A DNA stretch of 44,023 nucleotides. Origin: Thiomicrorhabdus heinhorstiae. Lineage in GTDB: Bacteria; Pseudomonadota; Gammaproteobacteria; Thiomicrospirales; Thiomicrospiraceae. The stretch lies in contig NZ_JACBGI020000021.1 of the NCBI RefSeq assembly GCF_013391765.2, positions 1 through 44,023 of the forward strand, given 5' to 3'. The stretch's first letter is position 1. Each line of letters opens with the position of its first letter. A program made the position numbers and the translations under genes. The notes beneath the pieces were generated by a model. The model was not told the origin of the DNA and searched no databases. It saw only the letters and a list, made by a program, of their open reading frames with translations. Shown piece after piece: positions 39,021-44,023 of the stretch.

Positions 39021-39965
39021 ATGGATGTTTTGGATATAGCGGTCGGTGTTTTACGCTGTGAAGAAGAAATCTGTTTAAGCCTGCGCCAGAAGCACCAGAG
39101 CCATGCCGATCATTGGGAATTCCCCGGCGGAAAGATTGAAGCGGGCGAATCGATTGATGAAGCCTTGAAACGCGAATTTATCGAAGAACTTGGTGTGCAG
39201 ACCGATAACTGGCAACCATTGATTGAAATTCCTTGGGTATATGACAAGAAAGGAGAAGAAGTCAGCGTTCGTCTGCATGTTTACCAGACTTACGATTTTG
39301 ACGGCACGCCGCACGGCAAGGAAGGACAGCTGGTTCGCTGGTTTAACCAAAACGAATTGCGTGAACTGACTTTTCCGCAAGCCAATCAAGGTATTTTGAC
39401 TGCGCTGGAACTTGGCGATCGCTATGCGATCAGCGGCCGGTTTGCCGATAGCGAAGATTTCTCAGCCAGGTTGGACAAGGTGTTGAGTGATGGTATTAAA
39501 CTGATTCAATTGCGTGCCAAAGGTCTGGATGAAGCGGAAGTATTAAAACTGGCGCAGGATAATATCGATGCGATCCATAAGGCGGGTGCAAAATTGATGC
39601 TGAATGGCACACCGGAATGGTTGGCACAAACCCGAGCTGATGGTATTCAACTCGCCTCCAACCAACTGTTTGAATACGATTCTCGTCCAATTGGAAAAGA
39701 CAAACTGCTCGGTGCTTCGACCCATAATGCCGAAGAACTTACTCAAGCACTGAAAATAGACGCCGACTTTATCCTGCTCTCGCCGGTACTGCCAACTGCC
39801 ACTCATCCCGATATGGACGCACTCGGTTGGGAGGCTTTTGCCGAAATGGTCAAAGAAATTCCAGTTCCCGTCTTTGCACTAGGCGGCATGAAAACAGAAT
39901 TGCTAAACCAAGCTAAATTAAATGGCGCGCAAGGCATTGCCGCGATTTCGGAGTTTTGGAAGTGA
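39021..39965 (+). CDS. Nudix hydrolase fused to a thiamine phosphate synthase-like domain
   Basis: A 314-residue two-domain fusion. Residues 1-130 are a MutT-like Nudix hydrolase with a full Nudix box starting GGKIEAGESIDEALKREF, likely cleaning oxidised nucleotides. Residues about 135-314 resemble ThiE/TenI (QLRAKGLDEAEV, GASTHNAEEL, SPVLPTATHP, FALGGM). Residues expected for phosphate and substrate binding in ThiE are changed (LNGTPEWL instead of a VNDR-type motif; GIQLASNQL instead of GVHLGQ), so thiamine synthesis is doubtful. This fusion near argJ and secA is known in gammaproteobacteria. The gene ends about 70 bp before the integron array. Confidence 0.9.
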   Translation: MDVLDIAVGVLRCEEEICLSLRQKHQSHADHWEFPGGKIEAGESIDEALKREFIEELGVQTDNWQPLIEIPWVYDKKGEEVSVRLHVYQTYDFDGTPHGKEGQLVRWFNQNELRELTFPQANQGILTALELGDRYAISGRFADSEDFSARLDKVLSDGIKLIQLRAKGLDEAEVLKLAQDNIDAIHKAGAKLMLNGTPEWLAQTRADGIQLASNQLFEYDSRPIGKDKLLGASTHNAEELTQALKIDADFILLSPVLPTATHPDMDALGWEAFAEMVKEIPVPVFALGGMKTELLNQAKLNGAQGIAAISEFWK

Positions 39966-40033
39966 GAAGAAATAGGGTAAGGGTAAAGTTATTTATTCTG
40001 GACCTGGTTATTTTGGGGCCGTTGGGACTACTT

Positions 40034-40043
40034 GTTAGGCAGA
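40034..40043 (-). other. Truncated attC half-site (R'' box only)
   Basis: Read on the minus strand, GCCTAACAAG follows the GNAT gene and supplies its stop codon, as an R'' box should. No matching GTTA-type R' box is found in the 70 bases before the neighbouring Nudix gene. The array therefore ends in a broken site. Confidence 0.7.
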
Positions 40044-40520
40044 CTCATTTTGTTTTTTCAGATTTTTACTCATTTTAATGCACTCGAGTTTGATACCGTT
40101 TGGTAATTCGTGAAAGGTCTTGTCTGTGCCGATATATCCATGATGCTGATAGAAACCTAAAGCATTCATTGTCGAGCACAAGGCCAGTTGAGTAACGTTA
40201 TTTTTTAGGGCTATAGATTCCAGTTCGAGCAACAGCTTTCGGCCATAACCCTTTCCTTTCGCTTTCGGATGGATATAAATTGCCCCTATTTCTCCCTCTG
40301 CAAGGTCGAGAATTCCGATCCCAAGAATTTCTTCATTTTCTTCGGCCAAAATCATGACTTTATTTTCTATTGCATCTTCATAGATGGCAGGTGACAAGAT
40401 TTCCACCCAGCCTGCAATAGATTGAGAATTGTAGAAATTGGAACAAATCGTCTCAATGGATGCTTTATGAGTTGCGGCGATTTTTTCTGTGTCAGAGGTT
40501 TCGGCAGGGCGGATTACCAT
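40035..40520 (-). CDS. GNAT-family N-acetyltransferase (integron cassette)
   Basis: A 161-residue acetyltransferase of the GNAT fold. Motif A, IYIHPKAKGKGYGRKLL near 81-97, holds the acetyl-CoA pyrophosphate loop KGKGYG (88-93); the C-terminal ALGFYQHHGY is motif B. The substrate is unknown: small molecules (including drugs), peptides and protein ends are all possible, and GNATs are common in integron cassettes. AAAGGGAA lies just before the ATG, close to the cassette boundary, and the stop codon is part of the R'' box of the broken attC. Confidence 0.9.
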   Translation of the reverse strand: MVIRPAETSDTEKIAATHKASIETICSNFYNSQSIAGWVEILSPAIYEDAIENKVMILAEENEEILGIGILDLAEGEIGAIYIHPKAKGKGYGRKLLLELESIALKNNVTQLALCSTMNALGFYQHHGYIGTDKTFHELPNGIKLECIKMSKNLKKQNESA

Positions 40521-40541
40521 ATTGGTTTCCCTTTACTTTCT

Positions 40542-40622
40542 GTCTAACGCCAGCCGTAACCGGGGCATTTGTAGTGAGCGCAGCGAGCGAAAAATGCGTC
40601 CGAGTTGACGGCCTTGTTAGCG
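40542..40622 (-). other. attC recombination site of the MBL/membrane-protein cassette
   Basis: 81-bp site. On the minus strand it starts CGCTAACAAGG (R'') and ends GGCGTTAGAC (R'). Inner arms pair with extrahelical bases: GCCGTCAACTCGGACGCATTT against GCCGTAACCGGGGCATTT on the other strand. The MBL stop codon lies in the R'' box. Confidence 0.9.
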
Positions 40623-41576
40623 TCTTGGCCCACGGTTGCCTCTGTTCAATTTTGCTCTGATAGTATCAATATTGTTTTTTAGAAAGCTCGACTTACGGGC
40701 GTAAAAATCACACTGACTCGAGACCTCAGAACTACCCGCCTTAAGATTAACGAGCCGATAGTGACCAGTATGATTTCCGGTGGAAAAGATTACGATATCT
40801 CCAGTTTTCGTCGTGAATAGCTTTACCTTGTGTTTATGTAATAGATCCCGTATTTCTTGTTTTGGGTGTTTAAATTGATTCGCGTAATCTGCACTCGCAA
40901 TTGCGACAGTGGGGCGAACGGTCTTGATAAATGCAGATGTAGTGAATCCATTGCTGGCACCGTGGTGCGCAAGAATCATTACATCCGTTTCCTCATTAAT
41001 TGTTCGTTGTCTACGAAGACCCGATGCAATATTATTACACTCAACATCACCTAGACTCAGTACATTAAATGAACCTGACCTGAAATGTTTTACCGTTGAA
41101 TTATTGTTTGAGCTTTCTTTATCAATGGACCTCGGGTGATGCAGGGTGTCTCTATAACCATAATTTTCGGCTTCGTTTAAACTTGATATATATTCTGGCG
41201 TTACGCTGACAATCTTTCTGCTTTTCTTGGCTTCTTTTCCTTTCTTTTCGTATGCACGAATTATTTTTAAACTTTCTTTTCCGGAATCTGTGTGTGGCTC
41301 ATATCCCGGATATTCAATTTTATTTGGACTGAACTCTTCAAGTAGTTCTTCGAGCTGCGAAGGTGAGCAATGATCCATGTCCCATGAAGTAATGTGGATG
41401 TTGCTTATCCCTTTCACCTTACACAGCGAAAGCTCTTGCTCGATACTTTCTTTATTTACATCGTTGTATCGCGCCTCAATAAGGGTGAAGGTATCGCCAT
41501 TGAAATACGAGAATGACGACCCGGCATTACCTAGTTGATACGCCCTGAAACGAGTTTGTTTACTTTTTATCGCCAC
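40617..41576 (-). CDS. ComEC-like metallo-beta-lactamase-fold protein (integron cassette)
   Basis: A 319-residue protein with the MBL fold as found at the C-terminus of ComEC/Rec2. Metal-site motifs in order: TSWDMDH (63-69; the first histidine of the usual HxDxDH is replaced by S64), LSLGDVE (D177), AHHGASNG (H204, H205) and KHP (H237). It has no signal peptide and ends in a basic tail (RGNRGPRR). This suggests a cytoplasmic phosphodiesterase or nuclease acting on nucleotide or nucleic acid, but the substrate is unknown. It starts with GTG, overlaps the upstream membrane gene by 17 bp in the same cassette, and uses the attC for its stop. Confidence 0.8.
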   Translation of the reverse strand: MAIKSKQTRFRAYQLGNAGSSFSYFNGDTFTLIEARYNDVNKESIEQELSLCKVKGISNIHITSWDMDHCSPSQLEELLEEFSPNKIEYPGYEPHTDSGKESLKIIRAYEKKGKEAKKSRKIVSVTPEYISSLNEAENYGYRDTLHHPRSIDKESSNNNSTVKHFRSGSFNVLSLGDVECNNIASGLRRQRTINEETDVMILAHHGASNGFTTSAFIKTVRPTVAIASADYANQFKHPKQEIRDLLHKHKVKLFTTKTGDIVIFSTGNHTGHYRLVNLKAGSSEVSSQCDFYARKSSFLKNNIDTIRAKLNRGNRGPRR

Positions 41577-42084
41577 TTGGTTCCGTCCTTTCTTTTTCCT
41601 TTAATGCTGCAGACACTCTTTTTGAAATGTACTCAGTCTGTTTTTTGTAAGATAAGCCAAACAACAACACAAGCCCAGGCAGTATCAAATATTTTACGAA
41701 CTCTAGAAAGTTTGGATTGTTGTTGGCCATATGCGCGCCAATAGCTACGATGCACAAAATGAAGATTGCCGACATCAAGGTTCTGTACGTGTTATTAGAC
41801 TCTGAAAGCAATTCAATTTTAGGGTCTTCTTTCGCAGCCCTAACGAAATCATGATATTCAGTAAATTTTACGAAACCGGTTTTCTTCAAGACAGGTTCAA
41901 TTGCGACCGACCCAAACCGGCTTATCACCAAACCAATGAAGTAGTACAGAAATAAACCGTTAACAATCGAGTCCTGTAGCAAGGGAATTGATAAGTACCT
42001 ATCAGCGACAACGCAAAACACTACGCCGGGAAACAGATAATTAAAAATATTGTAGGAAGATAATTTTTCAAGAATTTTCTCCAT
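41560..42084 (-). CDS. Small membrane protein paired with the MBL protein (integron cassette)
   Basis: A protein of about 174 residues that I do not recognise as a named family. Hydrophobic segments lie near 9-26 (IFNYLFPGVVFCVV), 36-58, 100-121 and 130-150, with a charged cytoplasmic loop (about 60-98) and a Lys/Glu-rich tail. The NYLFPG stretch recalls small membrane proteins seen beside defence genes, but that is only an impression. ATG 42084 has GGAG seven bases upstream; ATG 42096 is possible but lacks a ribosome binding site. It overlaps the MBL gene and shares a cassette with it, so the two probably act together. Confidence 0.75.
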   Translation of the reverse strand: MEKILEKLSSYNIFNYLFPGVVFCVVADRYLSIPLLQDSIVNGLFLYYFIGLVISRFGSVAIEPVLKKTGFVKFTEYHDFVRAAKEDPKIELLSESNNTYRTLMSAIFILCIVAIGAHMANNNPNFLEFVKYLILPGLVLLFGLSYKKQTEYISKRVSAALKEKERTEPSGDKK

Positions 42085-42118
42085 TTTTTTCTCCATTGCC
42101 CGGATACAGCACTTGTGA

Positions 42119-42200
42119 CGCTAACGCCCACATAAGCGGCCGAGCGATAGCGAGGTCGGTCCGGCGACCGTAGGGAGCAAACTTAGTGTGATTGTTAAGC
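42119..42200 (-). other. attC recombination site of the DUF4145 cassette
   Basis: 82-bp site. On the minus strand it starts GCTTAACAATCACAC (R'') and ends GTGGGCGTTAGCG (R'). The outer arms CACACTAAG and CTTATGTG pair with one extra base; the inner part forms further GC-rich hairpins. Confidence 0.88.
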
Positions 42201-42213
42201 ATTGATATTGCGC

Positions 42214-42816
42214 CTAAGAATTTTGGCGAGCCTTAAAATCCTTGAACTTTTCACTAAGAACAAATATGTATTCGCAGATAGCAATTGTGAAATCCATTAA
42301 ATCCCTAGCATCTTCTTCAGTAATTGTTCTTTCATCTGCATGAGCAGCTATGTTTCTATGAAGATGAAGAGCTTCACTCCACTCAAATAATTTTTCATCA
42401 ATTACTCCCTGTTCTTTAAGCTCCTTTATTCCAGCACCTAGGTATCTGCTACTAGTAGCATAATGTCTACAGATACCTTCTAGTGCTCGACCAGTCATAA
42501 CTGTACAAGCTGTAAATGCTTTTGCTCGAAGACACCTTTCGGCTTCTTCAATTGATTTTTTTGTTACCGCTGGAACATGTAATGGAAGTTCTAGTTCAGG
42601 TAGTGGCCAGTTGCGTTTGGCGGAAGACCAATGATCTTCATTTTCTGGTTCATAGCCAACAAGATACTGTTCAACCAACTGGATTTCATTACATGCCGTG
42701 CATTTAAGCAGTGAATAACGCATAGGTGCAAAATCATAATCTACGTTAAATTTTTCATGTGATGAAAGTTTCTCTGTTTGAACCAGCGCTTCACATGCAG
42801 GGCAATAAACGACCAT
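42214..42816 (-). CDS. DUF4145 (HEPN-like) protein with zinc finger (integron cassette)
   Basis: A 200-residue protein with an N-terminal CxxC...CxxC zinc finger (C5, C8, C39, C42) and a helical DUF4145 domain (about 85-195). DUF4145 belongs to the HEPN superfamily, many of whose members are RNases with an R-x4-6-H motif; here R154-N-I-A-A-H159 fits. It could be a defence or toxin-type RNase. The frame is open to 42858, but that start is inside the neighbouring attC; ATG 42816 follows AAAAGGAAAAG and is the first after the cassette boundary. Confidence 0.82.
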   Translation of the reverse strand: MVVYCPACEALVQTEKLSSHEKFNVDYDFAPMRYSLLKCTACNEIQLVEQYLVGYEPENEDHWSSAKRNWPLPELELPLHVPAVTKKSIEEAERCLRAKAFTACTVMTGRALEGICRHYATSSRYLGAGIKELKEQGVIDEKLFEWSEALHLHRNIAAHADERTITEEDARDLMDFTIAICEYIFVLSEKFKDFKARQNS

Positions 42817-42830
42817 GCTTTTCCTTTTAT

Positions 42831-42912
42831 GCTTAACGCCGCAAATCACCGGAGACAAAAAGCAGAGCGCAGCGGCGCTTTTTGGTGTCCGAGTGAATTT
42901 GCCTTGTTAGCT
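42831..42912 (-). other. attC recombination site of the TIR cassette
   Basis: 82-bp site. On the minus strand it starts AGCTAACAAGGC (R'') and ends GCGGCGTTAAGC (R'). Long imperfect arms (GCAAATTCACTCGGACACC against GCAAATCACCGGAGAC) carry the extra bases typical of attC. The TIR gene's stop codon is in R''. Confidence 0.92.
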
Positions 42913-43731
42913 TTCATCTCCAGAATCCACTTCTTCCGGCATAACTCTATGTCGCATTTCATTCCGCATCATTCGGTATCTTTCGTAAACTTCAGGGTAA
43001 TCAGAGCGTCGCATCAAGTATTCGAGTGGCTTTTGCATTCTGCGTAGGGCCATATACGCTCGCTTTGATCCTTCTCTCTCGACAACATGCTGTAATTCCA
43101 TTGCGCTTTCTGCCAAATCCATCAAAACATCAGGTGGCATTTCTAAGCGACTTGATCTTCTTCGAGCGCCGAGCCTTGAGAGCTCTAATATTTCTTCAAG
43201 AATGTCCCTTTCGCTCCGATGCTCGGTTTCTTCCGAGTCTTGGTGATTTCTCAGAATTTCGCTAATTTGGTTTTCAAGCTTTTCCCACCACATTTCGAAA
43301 ACCTGTTCGAGAACATTGTCCTCTAACTTATTATCTCCCCCGGTATTATTGATGGTTTTAACAAGTTTCTTGAAATCAGACTTTTCGAATCGTGTTGTCT
43401 GAAAAGTAGTAAGCGGTCCTTTCAAATCTGTTGAGTCAATACCAAAAAGCAACGTGCATACTCGAGAATTTTCTAGGTTTTTAGATAATGCCCCAGATTC
43501 GAAGAGTATCCATGGTTTTGTGAGGTTTTCTTTGGTTAGGCAGATAATTCCAATATCTGAACTCTCTAATTCTCCAGCGATACCTGATGCCCACTTCGTT
43601 CCTTTTTCTATGTCAGATGGTGTGAAATATGGCTTAACAAACTGAAGTACGCCCGGCAGCCACTGCCGAACAGCATCTGCGAGTTTATTGCTTAAATCTC
43701 CTGACCAACTGATGAAAACCTTTGTTGCCAC
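42907..43731 (-). CDS. TIR-domain protein (integron cassette)
   Basis: A 274-residue protein whose first 140 or so residues are a TIR domain: KVFISWSGDLS at the N-terminus, ELESSDIGIICLT near 54-66, and PWILFESGALS with W74 and E78 forming the WxxxE motif that carries the catalytic glutamate of NAD-cleaving bacterial TIRs. The rest is a charged helical region (about 145-274) with no domain I recognise, perhaps for oligomerisation or sensing. Bacterial TIR proteins often act in abortive anti-phage immunity by depleting NAD or making signals. It starts with GTG behind AAAGGAG, 20 bp inside the cassette boundary. Confidence 0.88.
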   Translation of the reverse strand: MATKVFISWSGDLSNKLADAVRQWLPGVLQFVKPYFTPSDIEKGTKWASGIAGELESSDIGIICLTKENLTKPWILFESGALSKNLENSRVCTLLFGIDSTDLKGPLTTFQTTRFEKSDFKKLVKTINNTGGDNKLEDNVLEQVFEMWWEKLENQISEILRNHQDSEETEHRSERDILEEILELSRLGARRRSSRLEMPPDVLMDLAESAMELQHVVEREGSKRAYMALRRMQKPLEYLMRRSDYPEVYERYRMMRNEMRHRVMPEEVDSGDES

Positions 43732-43747
43732 GAATTTCTCCTTTGAA

Positions 43748-43810
43748 AGCTAACGACCAAGCTAAGCGAGCTGCGCTTTAGCGCAGTCCGCTTGAGCGAT
43801 TTGTTAAAGC
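43748..43810 (-). other. attC recombination site of the first (attI-proximal) cassette
   Basis: 63-bp site, the shortest and cleanest. On the minus strand it runs from CTTTAACAAATCGC (R'') to GTCGTTAGCT (R'), with nearly perfect arms (GCTCAAGCGGACTGCGC and GCGCAGCTCGCTTAGC) around a TAAA loop. Confidence 0.9.
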
Positions 43811-43879
43811 GAGATAAGTCAGAAGAAAACGAGACTTTTCGTTCTTTGACAATCCGCCAGTTTTAATTTTAAAAGCCAT
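43778..43879 (-). CDS. Possible 33-residue ORF of the first cassette
   Basis: The only ATG-started frame in the first cassette that runs toward its attC; it begins MAFKIKTGGLSKNEK and its last nine codons are attC sequence. There is no clear ribosome binding site and no homology I recognise. It may be a chance frame; the cassette could instead carry a promoter or an RNA. Confidence 0.25.
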   Translation of the reverse strand: MAFKIKTGGLSKNEKSRFLLTYLALTNRSSGLR

Positions 43880-43888
43880 CTATTTTAA

Positions 43889-43940
43889 CCAGGCCTGGTG
43901 GTTTTTAAGCTAAAAATTGAACCGCAAAATAATTTTGCGG
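43889..43940 (-). other. Two palindromes in the first cassette
   Basis: ACCAGGCCTGGT (43889-43900) is a perfect 12-bp palindrome. CCGCAAAAT and ATTTTGCGG (43922-43940) form a perfect 9-bp inverted repeat with one central base. On the minus strand the second is followed by TTCAATTTTT, so it could be a terminator for transcripts entering the array; both could also be operators. Confidence 0.4.
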
Positions 43941-43981
43941 AAAGTTCTAAAAACACGAAACCTATTTAAAAAAATAACTTC

Positions 43982-44023
43982 GCTTTAACTATTATTAGAC
44001 ATCCTAAATGCTAGATATTGCGT
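43982..44023 (-). other. Candidate attI junction at the window edge
   Basis: On the minus strand TTAAAGCGA (in GTTAAAGCGA, ending at 43989) is the 5' end of the first cassette, since it matches the inverse of that cassette's own R'' box over 10 bases. The sequence before it (TCTAATAATAG) is AT-rich and has no attC arms, as expected for attI rather than another attC. Only 34 bases are visible beyond the junction. Confidence 0.45.

Larger units (their letters stand above)
40031..44023 (-). mobile_element. Integron gene-cassette array (possibly with its attI at the edge)
   Basis: Five consecutive cassettes, all read on the minus strand, separated by four complete attC sites (40542-40622, 42119-42200, 42831-42912, 43748-43810) and ending in a half-site at 40034-40040. 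Each site has TAACAA in the R'' box, GTTA in the R' box, and an imperfect inverted repeat between. Each cassette's 5' end matches the inverse of its own R'' box over 9-11 bases. Cassette genes have short leaders, and three stop codons are made by the TAA of the R'' box. No integrase gene is in the window; by orientation it should lie beyond 44023 on the + strand. The right boundary of the element is not seen. Confidence 0.9.

Noticed and set aside
39966-40033. TPP riboswitch or other thiamine control near the ThiE-like gene
   Set aside because: Neither the upstream (38905-39020) nor downstream region shows the conserved TPP riboswitch core.
42817-42858. Upstream start for the DUF4145 gene
   Set aside because: It lies inside the neighbouring attC and before the cassette border; ATG 42816 has a good ribosome binding site.
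40543-43810. The attC repeats as a CRISPR array or as terminators
   Set aside because: The repeats are 63-82 bp, imperfectly palindromic, differ in their middles and are separated by whole genes. Shared end boxes TAACAA/GTTA fit attC; there are no T runs for termination.

Overview
The window is core chromosome of a gammaproteobacterium with an integron gene-cassette array at its right end. The protein set (FtsZ with a DIPAFLRRQAD tail, LpxC and DciA beside SecA, a Nudix-ThiE fusion near ArgJ, SufBCDS, ZnuABC) and moderate GC fit the gamma class. Overall they remind me of the Thiomicrospira/Hydrogenovibrio/Thiomicrorhabdus group, but that genus-level guess is inference.

Left part (1-13992, all + strand): a division and cell wall (dcw) operon, mraZ-rsmH-ftsZ-ftsL-ftsI-murE-murF-mraY-murD-ftsW-murG, ending in a short-chain dehydrogenase and a terminator. 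ftsZ is out of place: it lies between rsmH and ftsL instead of after ftsA. Tandem 10-bp GTGG repeats before mraZ look like MraZ autoregulatory boxes and move its start to 325.

Middle part (14000-27250): about 13.5 kb of other housekeeping genes that split the dcw cluster. They are a chemoreceptor with a sigma-54-type promoter, lgt-thyA-folA, a divergent zinc uptake locus (znuB-znuC on -, znuA plus a degenerate CobW-like GTPase on +), and sufBCDS.

Second dcw part (27457-32939): murC-ddl-ftsQ-ftsA, a terminator where ftsZ would normally be, then lpxC. Next come dciA (-), secA (+), argJ (+), hisC (-) and a Nudix-ThiE fusion (+). Several convergent pairs share strong bidirectional terminators, two of which encode the last residues of the minus-strand gene.

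Right part (about 40031-44023): an integron cassette array read on the minus strand. Four complete attC sites (63-82 bp) and one half-site separate cassettes carrying a GNAT acetyltransferase, a two-gene cassette (membrane protein plus ComEC-like metallo-beta-lactamase-fold protein), a DUF4145/HEPN-like protein, a TIR-domain protein with a WxxxE motif, and one short cassette with no recognised gene. Each cassette's 5' end is the inverse of its own attC R'' box over 9-11 bp, as expected of excisable circles. An attI-like junction near 43989 suggests that an integrase gene lies just past the window edge. The TIR, HEPN-like and MBL+membrane cassettes are candidate anti-phage or abortive-infection genes; the MBL+membrane pair is the most likely undescribed system here.
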